Positions 28,849-37,165 of a stretch of DNA of 64,000 bases are shown piece by piece. Every line of letters begins with the position of its first letter. Positions within the stretch are counted from its first letter, which is position 1. Location of the stretch: positions 1-64,000 of the forward strand of contig JARGOL010000008.1 in NCBI GenBank assembly GCA_029212745.1, in the 5' to 3' direction. The position numbers were made by a program, and so were the translations under genes. The notes beneath the pieces are model-generated. The model had not been told where the DNA came from and ran no database searches. It saw nothing but the letters and a program-made list of their open reading frames with translations. The DNA is from Alcanivoracaceae bacterium (GTDB lineage: Bacteria > Pseudomonadota > Gammaproteobacteria > Pseudomonadales > Alcanivoracaceae).

Positions 28849-29373
28849 ATGGATCTTTTGGCCCCCTTCTTGCGCCCGCGCATCATCAATGCGCTCGCTT
28901 TCCTTGCCACCGTGGTGGCCATGCTGTTCGCGCTTTACCTGCAGCATTACCAGCATCTCGAGCCTTGCCCGCTGTGCATATTCCAGCGTGTGGCGGTGAT
29001 GCTTGCCGGCCTGTTCTTCCTGATCGCCGCCATCCACAACCCGGCCAGCACCGGCCAGCGCGTCTACGCTGCACTCAGCTGCCTGGGCAGTATCGGTGGC
29101 GCCCTGATTGCCGGCCGCCACGTATGGCTGCAACACCTGCCTGCCGACCAGGTCCCGGCCTGCGGCCCGGGCCTTGATTACATGCTCGATGTGTTCCCGT
29201 TCCAGGAGGTGATTGCCACGGTCCTGCGTGGCTCCGGTGAGTGCGCCCTGGTCGACTGGCACTGGCTGGGGCTGTCCCTGCCGGGCTGGACCCTGGTGAT
29301 GTTTATTGGCCTTGCCGGTGTCTCCCTGTTCCAGCTGCTGCGTCCTTACCGCAGCGGAGATGCCCATGCTTGA
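28849..29373 (+). CDS. dsbB: disulfide bond formation protein DsbB
   Basis: A 174-residue inner-membrane protein with four helices. Both redox pairs are present: Cys40-Pro-Leu-Cys43 in the first periplasmic loop and Cys105/Cys132 in the second. DsbB reoxidises DsbA and passes the electrons to quinone. The ATG at 28849 has GGAG at 7 bases; the frame stays open upstream without a ribosome site. Its last codons overlap the start of the CidA/LrgA-like gene. Confidence 0.93.
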   Translation: MDLLAPFLRPRIINALAFLATVVAMLFALYLQHYQHLEPCPLCIFQRVAVMLAGLFFLIAAIHNPASTGQRVYAALSCLGSIGGALIAGRHVWLQHLPADQVPACGPGLDYMLDVFPFQEVIATVLRGSGECALVDWHWLGLSLPGWTLVMFIGLAGVSLFQLLRPYRSGDAHA

Positions 29374-29707
29374 CGGGCTGTTGCTGTTGCTGCTGTTCCA
29401 GTTTCTCGGCGAGGCACTGGTCAGCGTCACCGGCATACCGGTGCCCGGTCCGGTGGTGGGCATGATCCTGTTGCTGCTGGCCCTGCTCAGCCGCCAGCCT
29501 GTGCTGCAGCGGGTGGCACCGGCGGCCAACCTGCTGATTGGCAACCTGACCCTGCTGTTCTTTCCCATCGGCGTGGGCATCATCCTGGAATGGGACCGTT
29601 ACAGTGATAACGGCCTCGCCCTGCTGGTGTCCGTCGTTGGCGGCACGCTGGTGACAATGTCGCTGGTGATCGTGCTGCTCAAACGTCTGCTGCCGGAGGC
29701 ACCATGA
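29366..29707 (+). CDS. CidA/LrgA family membrane protein
   Basis: A 113-residue protein with four membrane helices and the family core [16 protein letters not shown]. CidA/LrgA proteins are small holin-like membrane proteins that work with a CidB/LrgB partner in pyruvate or small-metabolite transport, overflow metabolism and control of lysis. I take the ATG at 29366 because GGAG stands 6 bases upstream; another ATG two codons earlier lacks this. It overlaps the dsbB end by 8 bases and the LrgB gene by 4. Confidence 0.88.
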   Translation: MLDGLLLLLLFQFLGEALVSVTGIPVPGPVVGMILLLLALLSRQPVLQRVAPAANLLIGNLTLLFFPIGVGIILEWDRYSDNGLALLVSVVGGTLVTMSLVIVLLKRLLPEAP

Positions 29708-30408
29708 GCGCGCTGGTGCAATCGCCGCTGTTCGGCCTGCTGCTGACCCTGGTCAGCTATCGTGCCGCCTGGATGCTGTACCAGCGCAGTGGCAGCCACC
29801 CCCTGTTGCACCCGTTCCTGGTGGCCATGCTGCCTGTGGTGCTGGTGCTGTGGTGGCTGGACATCAGTTACCAGCGCTACATGGAGCAGACCGCCCTGCT
29901 GCAGTTCCTGCTCGGACCCGCCACAGTGGCGCTGGCGTGGCCGTTGTACCGCCAGCTGGGCAACATCAGCCCGATCTGGCGGCCGGTGTCGATATACATC
30001 CTGGTGGGCGCACCGCTGGCGGCCAGCGTCGCGGTGCTGCTGGCCTGGTTGCTGGGTGCTCCCGCCGACCTGCTGGGGTCACTGGCGCCGAAATCCATCA
30101 CCACGCCCATCGCCCTGGAGGTGGTCCGCTTTACCGGCGGCTATGGCCCCCTGGCTGCAGGCGCCGTGGCCATCACGGGTATCGTCGGGGCCATGGCAGC
30201 CCCCTTGCTGTTCCGCCTGCTGCGTGTCCACGACGACCGCATCCGCGGGCTTGCCCTGGGACTGACCGCCCATGCCATCGGCACGGCCCGGGCCTTCGAG
30301 TACTCCGAGCGTGCCGGCGCATTCTCCTCCCTGGCACTGGGCCTGACCGGCCTGGTCACCGCACTGGCACTGCCCTGGTTGTGGCCCTGGGTGGCATCGC
30401 TGCTATAA
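29704..30408 (+). CDS. LrgB/CidB family membrane protein
   Basis: A 234-residue polytopic protein of the LrgB family. It has the conserved SLAPKSITTPIALEV segment (about 124-138) and the GTARAFEYSE motif near the C-terminus. It forms a two-gene unit with the preceding CidA/LrgA-like gene through an ATGA overlap and belongs in the inner membrane. Such pairs are reported to affect pyruvate uptake, murein hydrolase activity or programmed lysis. Which role applies here cannot be told. Confidence 0.88.
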   Translation: MSALVQSPLFGLLLTLVSYRAAWMLYQRSGSHPLLHPFLVAMLPVVLVLWWLDISYQRYMEQTALLQFLLGPATVALAWPLYRQLGNISPIWRPVSIYILVGAPLAASVAVLLAWLLGAPADLLGSLAPKSITTPIALEVVRFTGGYGPLAAGAVAITGIVGAMAAPLLFRLLRVHDDRIRGLALGLTAHAIGTARAFEYSERAGAFSSLALGLTGLVTALALPWLWPWVASLL

Positions 30409-30459
30409 AGCGCAAGGCCCGTCAGTGCGGCTCCCGGGCAGCATAAGCGAACCCTCGTT

Positions 30460-30550
30460 CCGCGTTTTTAAAAACAGCGGGAATGTACACGCCGTTTTTA
30501 TTCGAAATTTGTCTTTTGCTTAAAAGCCTGTTTTTCAATGCAAATGTGAC
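30460..30550. promoter_or_regulatory. AT-rich control region upstream of rsd
   Basis: This stretch is much richer in A and T than its surroundings and holds the 12-bp perfect palindrome GTTTTTAAAAAC (30464-30475) plus several T-runs. It lies in the 253-bp gap before rsd, the widest gap in the window, and probably carries promoter or nucleoid-protein binding sites. I could not fix a -35/-10 pair. Confidence 0.35.
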
Positions 30551-30661
30551 CGCGCCCGTGCAGTTCGTCGGATTGGTTGCTGCGGCCAATTGCCGCCCGA
30601 TCAGATTCCGGCCTAGCTTGATTGTCCGCTTTGGCGAAACGCTTTGTGGAGGGAGAGCACC

Positions 30662-31147
30662 ATGGTCACCAACGCCGAATCTGCACTGGCGCACTGGCAA
30701 CGGATTGAAGGCCTGATTCAGGAATGGCTGCGTGAACGCCAGCAATTGCTTTACCTGCTTTGTGCCATTCGCGGCATCCGCGGGCTGGCCGCCCGGGACG
30801 AGCCGCTCGAGTACCGGGTACAGCGGTTCTGTGAGGTATTGATGGATTACATCAGTGCCGGCTACTTCGAGGTGTACCGGGAACTGGCCGATGAAGCACG
30901 CCTTTTCCAGCGCAACAATCCCCAGCTGTCACGCAGCCTGCTGGCACGGCTGGAAGAATCCACCGATGAAGCCCTGCTGTTCAACGACGACTTCGACTCG
31001 CCTGAACACATCCGCGAGCTCTCGGATATCCTGCCGCAGCGGCTGTCCCGGCTGATGGAAAAGCTGGAAGAACGCTTTGCCCTGGAAGACCAGCTGATTG
31101 TCAGCATTCACCAACGCGATGTCCCCGAGAAGGTACTGGTCCACTGA
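30662..31147 (+). CDS. rsd: anti-sigma-70 factor Rsd/AlgQ
   Basis: A 161-residue all-alpha protein of the Rsd/AlgQ family (AlgQ 160 residues). Recognisable parts are RQQLLYLLCAIRG, RVQRFCEVLMDYISAGYFEVY and the C-terminal LEERFALEDQLI. Rsd binds region 4 of the housekeeping sigma factor and shifts RNA polymerase toward alternative sigmas in stationary phase; in Pseudomonas, AlgQ also affects siderophore and alginate genes. GGAGGGAG precedes the ATG at 30662. It is convergent with the FKBP lipoprotein gene across a shared terminator. Confidence 0.92.
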   Translation: MVTNAESALAHWQRIEGLIQEWLRERQQLLYLLCAIRGIRGLAARDEPLEYRVQRFCEVLMDYISAGYFEVYRELADEARLFQRNNPQLSRSLLARLEESTDEALLFNDDFDSPEHIRELSDILPQRLSRLMEKLEERFALEDQLIVSIHQRDVPEKVLVH

Positions 31148-31180
31148 GCTGCCGTGCCGGAACCCGGCTTTTGACTGGCA

Positions 31181-31210
31181 AAAAAAAGGCGCCCCGGAGG
31201 GCGCCTTTTT
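31181..31210. terminator. bidirectional terminator between rsd and the FKBP gene
   Basis: GGCGCCC and GGGCGCC arms around CGGA, with a run of A before and five T after. It can terminate both convergent transcripts. Confidence 0.88.
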
Positions 31211-31223
31211 GCTGACGGAGCAA

Positions 31224-31937
31224 TTACTCGTCGTCAACGATATCCAGCAACTCGACTTCGAACACCAGGGTCTCGTTCGGCCCGATCATCGAGCCTGCGC
31301 CTGCTTCACCATAGGCCAGTGCCGGCGGCAGCACGATACGCCACTTCTCACCGACGCTCATCATTGGCAGGGCCTCCTGCCAGCCCTTGATGATACCGCC
31401 CAGCGGGAAGGTGGCCGGCTCGCCACGGTCAACAGAACTGTCGAATACGGTGCCATCAATGAGGGTGCCGTGGTAGTGAACCTTCACGGTGTCCTCGGCT
31501 GACGGTGACGGCGCACCATCCTCGGCTGCGGTCAGCACTTCGTACTGCAGACCGGATTCAGTCACGGTGACCTCGTCACGCGCCGCGTTCTCTTCGCGGT
31601 AGGCAGCACCCTTGGCTTCGTTCTCTTCAAGCTCCTTGGCCATGGCCGCCTGCTGCTCTTCCATCTTGCGTTCCTGGAAAGCGGTCAGGATTTCCTCAAG
31701 CTCCTCGTCGGAAAACTCGCGCTGCTCGCCGCCACGCATACCGTCGCCCATGCCGGCGAGGAACGCATCCACATCCATGCCCAGGTCTTCGCCCATACGG
31801 CCCTGCATCTGTTCACCGGTCTTGAAACCGATGGCATACGACGCCTTCTGGTCATCGGAGTCCAGCTTTACCTCCTGATTGTCGCCACAACCAGCGAGTA
31901 CCACGGATCCCAGCAGGATCAGTCCCAGCTTTTTCAT
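31224..31937 (-). CDS. lipoprotein FKBP-type peptidyl-prolyl isomerase
   Basis: A 237-residue Mip/FkpA-like isomerase. A lipobox LAGC puts the lipidated Cys at position 17, so the protein should be membrane-anchored in the envelope. The N-terminal dimerisation helices (about 28-120, with a long Glu/Lys/Met-rich helix) precede an FKBP domain (about 140-235) with the active-site features VHYHGTLIDGTVFDSS and FPLGGIIKGWQEAL. It assists folding of envelope proteins. GGAGGCAAG precedes the ATG at 31937. Lipidation distinguishes it from the soluble FkpA of E. coli. Confidence 0.92.
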   Translation of the reverse strand: MKKLGLILLGSVVLAGCGDNQEVKLDSDDQKASYAIGFKTGEQMQGRMGEDLGMDVDAFLAGMGDGMRGGEQREFSDEELEEILTAFQERKMEEQQAAMAKELEENEAKGAAYREENAARDEVTVTESGLQYEVLTAAEDGAPSPSAEDTVKVHYHGTLIDGTVFDSSVDRGEPATFPLGGIIKGWQEALPMMSVGEKWRIVLPPALAYGEAGAGSMIGPNETLVFEVELLDIVDDE

Positions 31938-32016
31938 CTTGCCTCCATTGGCTTTTCAAAGTGCGGGCAAATCAAAATGCCACGTTTCCCAGTCAAAAAA
32001 GGGGGTGCTCTCCGCC

Positions 32017-32331
32017 TCAGGGCTTGTCCTGCTGCGGCTTGTAGTCCTTGAGTGTCTGCACACTCTTCTCTTCTACCGGCTCCGCCTCCACGCCCGGTGG
32101 CGGGCGGTCCCCATACTGCCAGTTTCCCTTGCTGTCACGCCAGCGGAACATGGTGGGCAACACCTCGGCGCTGTCATCCTCCGCCATTTCCGGCACCGGC
32201 GCGCCCGCGGACTCCAGCATCTGCTGGACCTGGCCGGGAGAAAGCAGCGTCTTGCCGTCCTTCACTGGCACGAACATCAGCGCAGCCCCGACGGCCACGG
32301 CCAGTCCGATAATAATCAACAGGTATTTCAT
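32017..32331 (-). CDS. DUF4124-type membrane-anchored protein
   Basis: A 104-residue protein with an N-terminal membrane segment (about 3-21) and a segment MFRWRDSKGNWQYGDRPPPG (61-80). The latter matches the DUF4124 pattern, in which an aromatic-rich turn reads roughly as Y-W-D-G-x-x-Y-S-D-x-P. The rest is acidic and probably disordered. The domain is common in gammaproteobacterial envelope proteins and its role is unknown. The ATG at 32331 has a G-run (GGGGGG) 7 bases upstream; the frame is open 11 codons further. Confidence 0.7.
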   Translation of the reverse strand: MKYLLIIIGLAVAVGAALMFVPVKDGKTLLSPGQVQQMLESAGAPVPEMAEDDSAEVLPTMFRWRDSKGNWQYGDRPPPGVEAEPVEEKSVQTLKDYKPQQDKP

Positions 32332-32477
32332 GGTGTTACCCCCCAACAGGTCAGCGCAAAGCATACCGTCAGGAACGCGCCCTTGTCATATCAGCGCATA
32401 TACCCGCGTACGCACGACTGTGCGCTGGCACCTTGAGCGGCGCGGCCCACCCTGTATAGTCGATACAGGGAGAGGGC

Positions 32478-33245
32478 ATGCACGAGCAGACATCAACAGC
32501 AGCCGAAGAAATTGTTTCATCCGCGCGCGTGGTCCAGGACCAGGCACCGGACCGCTTTACCGTGCTCATCGCCAATGCCAAGGGCGGCTGCGGCAAGACC
32601 ACCCTGGCCACCAACCTGGCCAGCGGCTATGCAGCGCGTCACTGGCCGGTATCCCTGCTCGACATGGACCCGCAGCAATCCGCCGACCTGTGGCTGCAAC
32701 AGCGCCGCCGTGCCGGTATCGACAACATTCACGGCCTGACGTTCCCGCTGGAGTCACACACCCCCGTGACACAGATGCGCGCCAGGATAAGGGATGCCCG
32801 CGACGTGCTGGTCATCGACTCCCCTGCCGGGCTGCATGGCCAGGCACTGGACCAGGCCCTGCAGCTGTCCCAGGTGGTACTGATTCCGGTGCTGCCCAGC
32901 CCCATTGATATCCGCGCTGCCACCCGTTTCCTGCAGACCATCCTGTTGTCGCCCAGCTACCAGCGCCGGCCAAGACGCCTGGCGGTGATCGCCAACCGCT
33001 CGCGCCAGCGTACCCGCATGTATGCCCAGCTCAACCTGTTCCTCAACAGCCTGAAGATTCCCTTCCTGACCACACTGCGCGACACACAGCTGTACGTTCA
33101 GGCCGTGGACCAGGGCAAGGGCATCCAGGAACTGGAGGATCGCCGGGCAGAAGAGGACCAGCGTCACTGGCAGACGGTGATGGAATGGCTGGAGATCCAG
33201 CGGCAGCTGATCCGCAGCCTGCCCGGTTTTCTGCATCCACGCTGA
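32478..33245 (+). CDS. orphan ParA/MinD-type ATPase
   Basis: A 255-residue ParA-family ATPase with a deviant Walker A KGGCGKTT (35-42, signature Lys35), LDMDPQQSAD (61-70) and Walker B VLVIDSPAG. Family members form nucleotide-dependent dimers that position chromosomes, plasmids or protein arrays. No ParB, chemotaxis or flagellar gene is next to it, so its cargo is unknown. There is no N-terminal DNA-binding domain. The ATG at 32478 follows AGGGAGAGGGC. It sits alone between the DUF4124 gene and the ABC-F gene. Confidence 0.88.
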   Translation: MHEQTSTAAEEIVSSARVVQDQAPDRFTVLIANAKGGCGKTTLATNLASGYAARHWPVSLLDMDPQQSADLWLQQRRRAGIDNIHGLTFPLESHTPVTQMRARIRDARDVLVIDSPAGLHGQALDQALQLSQVVLIPVLPSPIDIRAATRFLQTILLSPSYQRRPRRLAVIANRSRQRTRMYAQLNLFLNSLKIPFLTTLRDTQLYVQAVDQGKGIQELEDRRAEEDQRHWQTVMEWLEIQRQLIRSLPGFLHPR

Positions 33246-33309
33246 AGCACTGGCCTGACACGCTCACGGCACCTACACTGCGCAGCCACCGGGCAGTGGG
33301 CCAGTAACC

Positions 33310-35232
33310 ATGATCCATCTAGACAATGTCACCCTCAGGCGTGGACCAGAGCCGTTATTCAGCGACGCCTCCATGACCCTGCACAGCGGCTGGAAGGTGG
33401 GCCTGACCGGACGCAACGGCACCGGCAAAAGCTCCCTGCTGGCCCTGCTGGCCGGAGAGCTGGAGCTGGACCGGGGCAGTCTCGCCCTGCCCGCCGAATG
33501 GCGCATGGCCCGCATGGCCCAGGAAGTACCGGCACTGCAGCAAAGTGCCCTGGACTACGTCCTGGACGGAAACCAGGCGCTGCGCCAGGCCGAGCAGGCA
33601 CTTGCCGATGCAGAAGCGGGCCAGCAGGGCGATGCCATCGCCAGCGCCCACGACCGGCTGCAGGCCCTGGATGCCTGGGCCCAGCCAGCCCGGGCGGCCA
33701 CTGTGCTGGCGGGCCTGGGCTTCACGGAATCCGCCCAGGCACAGCCTGTGGCCACGTTCTCCGGCGGCTGGCGCATGCGCCTGTCGCTGGCCCGGGTGCT
33801 GCTGGCAGATGCCGACCTGCTGCTGCTGGATGAGCCCACCAACCACCTGGACCTGGATGCCGTTCTCTGGTTGCAGGACTGGCTGCAGCGCTGCCGCTCG
33901 ACCCTGATCCTGATCTCCCATGACCGTGCCTTTCTTGACGCGGTGGTGGACCACATCGCACACATCGACCAGCGCCAGCTGACCCTGTTCAACGGCAACT
34001 ACAGCAATTTCGAACGCCAGCGGGCCGCACACCTGGCCCAGCAGAAAGCACTGTTCCAGAAGCAGCAGGCACAGGCGGCACACCTGCAAGCTTTCGTGGA
34101 CCGTTTTCGCGCCAAGGCCTCCAAGGCGAAACAGGCGCAAAGCCGCCTGAAGGCCCTCGCCCGCCTGGAGCAGAGCGCGCCGGCCCATGTCGACGACGGC
34201 TTTTCCTTCCACTTCCGGGAGCCGCTCAAGCTGCCCAACCCCATGGTGACCCTGGACCAGGCCAGCTGCGGGTACCCGGGTGCTGCCCAGCCAATACTCG
34301 CGAACGTCTCCCTGGGGCTGCGCCCGGACAGCCGTGTCGGCCTGCTGGGCCCCAACGGCGCCGGCAAATCCACACTGGTGCGCACACTGGCCGGCGAACT
34401 GGCGGTGCTGGCCGGCCACCAGCACACCGGGCCCGACCTGGTGGTGGGCTACTTCCACCAGCAGCAGGTGGACGCCCTGGACATGTCGGCCACACCGTTC
34501 CAGCTGCTGCAGCGGCGACAGCCCGGCTGGGAGGAAGTGCAGGTCCGTACCGAGCTGGGTTGCTTCGGCTTCCACGGCGACGACGTATTCGCCCCGGTGG
34601 AACGCTTTTCCGGCGGCGAAAAAGCGCGGCTGGCACTGGCGCTGCTGGTTCAGGAGCGGCCGTCACTGCTGCTGCTGGATGAGCCGGCCAACCACCTGGA
34701 CCTGGACATGCGCGAGTCCCTGACACTGGCGCTGCAGTCCTTCCCCGGCGCCGTGGTGCTGGTATCCCACGACCGCCACTTGCTGGAGACCACCGTCGAT
34801 GAGCTGCTGCTGGTGGCCCATGGCACGGTCAGCGACTGGGACGGCGACCTGGATGATTACGCCCGCTGGCTGCGCCAGCACCGCGCCGGTGAGGCCAGCG
34901 CAGACCAGCCGGACACGCCAGCACCGAAAGGGGACGCACGCAGCCGGCGCCAGCAGGCCGCCGAGCGACGCAAACAGCTGCGCCCGCTCCAGCAACAGGT
35001 GGCTGCCCTGGAAACGGATATCGACGCTGCGGGCGAGCAGCTTGCCCGGATCAATGACAAACTGGCTGACCAGGCGCTCTACCAGGACAGCACGCGCAAG
35101 CAGGAACTGACGGACCTGTTGGCTGAGCAGGCCGTACTGAAACGCCAGGTGGCCGCACTGGAAGAGGCCCTGCTGACCGCCATGGAAACACTGGAGCAGG
35201 CAGAACAGACACTGGATGGAGGCACGCCATGA
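33310..35232 (+). CDS. yheS: ABC-F family ATPase, YheS type
   Basis: A 640-residue protein with two ABC ATPase domains and no membrane domain. Walker A motifs are GRNGTGKSS (34-42) and GPNGAGKST in the second half. Each has a signature (FSGGWRMRLSLAR, FSGGEKARLALAL) and a Walker B ending in DEPTNHLD or DEPANHLD. The linker between domains is basic (FRAKASKAKQAQSR) and a coiled coil fills about 560-635. ABC-F proteins bind the ribosomal E site and relieve stalls. Length and coiled coil match E. coli YheS (637). The DUF3185 gene overlaps its end. Confidence 0.9.
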   Translation: MIHLDNVTLRRGPEPLFSDASMTLHSGWKVGLTGRNGTGKSSLLALLAGELELDRGSLALPAEWRMARMAQEVPALQQSALDYVLDGNQALRQAEQALADAEAGQQGDAIASAHDRLQALDAWAQPARAATVLAGLGFTESAQAQPVATFSGGWRMRLSLARVLLADADLLLLDEPTNHLDLDAVLWLQDWLQRCRSTLILISHDRAFLDAVVDHIAHIDQRQLTLFNGNYSNFERQRAAHLAQQKALFQKQQAQAAHLQAFVDRFRAKASKAKQAQSRLKALARLEQSAPAHVDDGFSFHFREPLKLPNPMVTLDQASCGYPGAAQPILANVSLGLRPDSRVGLLGPNGAGKSTLVRTLAGELAVLAGHQHTGPDLVVGYFHQQQVDALDMSATPFQLLQRRQPGWEEVQVRTELGCFGFHGDDVFAPVERFSGGEKARLALALLVQERPSLLLLDEPANHLDLDMRESLTLALQSFPGAVVLVSHDRHLLETTVDELLLVAHGTVSDWDGDLDDYARWLRQHRAGEASADQPDTPAPKGDARSRRQQAAERRKQLRPLQQQVAALETDIDAAGEQLARINDKLADQALYQDSTRKQELTDLLAEQAVLKRQVAALEEALLTAMETLEQAEQTLDGGTP

Positions 35233-35435
35233 ACAGGAAACCGATGGGAGCGGTCATGCTGGTACTGGCCGCTGGACTGGCCTGGTGGGGCTATGACGAG
35301 AGCGGCTCACTGGGCAACCGGCTTTCCAGCACCCTGACCGGGGACATGAATGACACCGTCATCATCCTCTACATTGGCGCCGCCATCTGCGCTGTGGTCG
35401 GCATTGTTCTGGTCACCGGCAAGCACCGCGGTTGA
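35229..35435 (+). CDS. DUF3185 small membrane protein
   Basis: A 68-residue protein with two hydrophobic helices (about 7-20 and 43-62) separated by a loop with GSLGNRLSSTLTGD. This matches the small DUF3185 family of proteobacterial membrane proteins of unknown role. It overlaps the ABC-F stop by four bases (ATGA), so it is translated from the same message. Confidence 0.75.
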   Translation: MNRKPMGAVMLVLAAGLAWWGYDESGSLGNRLSSTLTGDMNDTVIILYIGAAICAVVGIVLVTGKHRG

Positions 35436-35530
35436 CGCCCCCCGGCGCACATCGCATGCTTTTCAGTCCCGCCATGGACAGCGCCGGCAAAGCGCGCCTC
35501 CGTACCGGGACCTGAACACGGGAGAGCAGA

Positions 35531-35830
35531 ATGAAAAAGACCATCATCACCCTGGCGGCCGCACTGGCCAGCGCGTCCCTGCATGCCGAACCGCTCATGG
35601 ACCGGGAACAGTACATCGATTATTCCGCCCAGCAGCACTGCATCAACCAGCAGTACTGGGACCAGCCGAAAAAACAGGAAGAAGCACTACTGGCGCTGGA
35701 AAAGAAGCTGGGCATCAACGAGGACAACTACACCGCCCTGGATGACCTGGCCATGACCTACGACCAGGACACCGAGGTGCTGGAAGCCATCGAGGCACGG
35801 GCCCGGGAAATCTGCCCGCCCGACATGTAA
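35531..35830 (+). CDS. small secreted protein of unknown function
   Basis: A 99-residue protein with a clear Sec signal peptide (MKKTIITLAAALASASLHA, cleavage after Ala19). The mature part is acidic, about 80 residues long, rich in Tyr, Asp and Gln, and has two cysteines (in QQHCINQQ and REICPPD) that could form a disulfide in the periplasm. GGGAGAG precedes the ATG. I do not recognise the family. It ends one base before the convergent DUF502 gene. Confidence 0.75.
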   Translation: MKKTIITLAAALASASLHAEPLMDREQYIDYSAQQHCINQQYWDQPKKQEEALLALEKKLGINEDNYTALDDLAMTYDQDTEVLEAIEARAREICPPDM

Positions 35831-35831
35831 C

Positions 35832-36506
35832 TCAGGGGCGATCCTGTTCCCCGGTGGCCGTGGGCACGGGCTTGCCCGTCGCCCAAAGACTGCCGGAGCC
35901 GGCGCCACAGGAAAGCACGGTTTTCATCATCTGGTCGACGCGGATATCCGGGCGCAGCTCCACCAAGTCTGCCGGTGCATGGTAGATGAACCCCGAAGTC
36001 GGGTTTGGCCCTGTGGGCACAAACACGGTCATCTGCCCGTCAGGATGATGGGACGTGACCAGTGCGGTGACTGACACTCCGGCCTCCCGCCCGTACAGCC
36101 AGAAGCGCGCCACCTCGCCGCGCCGGAACGGGGAGTCATCACTCTTGCCCAGCACCTGCATGGTGATTTCCTGCACCATGCGGTAACCCGGCACCCGCGC
36201 CACCAGCCAGCTTTCCATGCGCTTCCACAGCCATTGTCCCATGCGGGTGGCCACCAGGTTGCCGACCATGAAGCACAACAGCACCAGCAGCACCACCACC
36301 AGCACATCGGCCACGGCACGGGGCATGCCCAGGCCATCAACGAACACCATTGTCACCGGCGAAATGGTGCCCGTGACCAGCTGATAGACCCATTTGAAAA
36401 AGAACGCGATGATCGCCAGCGGCAACAGGATCAGCAAACCGCCAGCCAGGGACTGGCGAACAAATTGCCCGGTCCGGTCCGGGTTGCGGGAATCAGTCAT
36501 AGTCAT
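35832..36506 (-). CDS. DUF502 family inner-membrane protein
   Basis: A 224-residue protein with two membrane helices (about 21-40 and 65-85) and a soluble domain containing VFVPTGPNPTSGFIYHAP, the signature of the DUF502 family. Related plant proteins are the COV (continuous vascular ring) type; no bacterial function is established. Its ATG at 36506 (or 36500) lies inside the last codons of greB, reading TATGACTATGACTGA in another frame, so translation is probably coupled to greB. Confidence 0.85.
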   Translation of the reverse strand: MTMTDSRNPDRTGQFVRQSLAGGLLILLPLAIIAFFFKWVYQLVTGTISPVTMVFVDGLGMPRAVADVLVVVLLVLLCFMVGNLVATRMGQWLWKRMESWLVARVPGYRMVQEITMQVLGKSDDSPFRRGEVARFWLYGREAGVSVTALVTSHHPDGQMTVFVPTGPNPTSGFIYHAPADLVELRPDIRVDQMMKTVLSCGAGSGSLWATGKPVPTATGEQDRP

Positions 36507-36996
36507 ACCAGATGCGATTGATGAACCAGGTAAGCGTACCCTGGGGCGTGCGAACCTCCGCTTCGTCACCGGACTGCTTCTTCAGCAACGCGCGCGCCAC
36601 GGGGGCGTCGACACTGATGAAACGGCGATCCATGTCTGTCTCGTCAGGGCCCACGATACGATAGACCACAGTGTCACCCTGTTCGTTCTCAAGCTCCACC
36701 CAGGCGCCGAAGAATACCCGGCTGGTGTCTTCCGGTGGGCGATCCACCACCGTCATGTCATCCAGCCGCTTGCTCAGGAAACGGACCCTGCTGTCAATTT
36801 CACGCAGCCGCTTCTTGCCATAGATGTACTCGGCATTTTCCGAACGATCACCCTGGGCAGCCGCTTCCTGCACCGACCGGGTCACGTCGGGCCGCTCCAC
36901 CTTCCAGAGCTGGTGTAACTCGGCCTGCATGCGCTGGTACCCCTGCGGCGTGATGTATTTGCTGCCCGGCCGTGCCGGTGGGCGCCAACGCCCCAT
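36493..36996 (-). CDS. greB: transcript cleavage factor GreB
   Basis: A 167-residue Gre factor. The N-terminal coiled coil (about 15-85) carries the acidic tip EAAAQGDRSENAEY, whose Asp and Glu enter the RNA polymerase secondary channel. The C-terminal domain has VFFGAWVELENE and YRIVGPDE. It promotes cleavage of backtracked RNA. An extended N-terminus and a highly basic face fit GreB rather than GreA. GAGGAGG precedes the ATG at 36996. It is cotranscribed with the DUF502 gene. Confidence 0.93.
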   Translation of the reverse strand: MGRWRPPARPGSKYITPQGYQRMQAELHQLWKVERPDVTRSVQEAAAQGDRSENAEYIYGKKRLREIDSRVRFLSKRLDDMTVVDRPPEDTSRVFFGAWVELENEQGDTVVYRIVGPDETDMDRRFISVDAPVARALLKKQSGDEAEVRTPQGTLTWFINRIWYDYD

Positions 36997-37165
36997 GCCT
37001 GCCTCCTCGGCTGAATAGTGTGCCCCGCCTGATGATACGCAGCACCTGCTGCCCTGACGAGGGCAGCCTAACGTCCCGGATACTGAGGCATGTCAATGTC
37101 CGCCGCGGCGACTGGCGTGATCCTCTAGGTGTCAGGAAACCCGTCAGCATCACAAGGAGGTCGAC

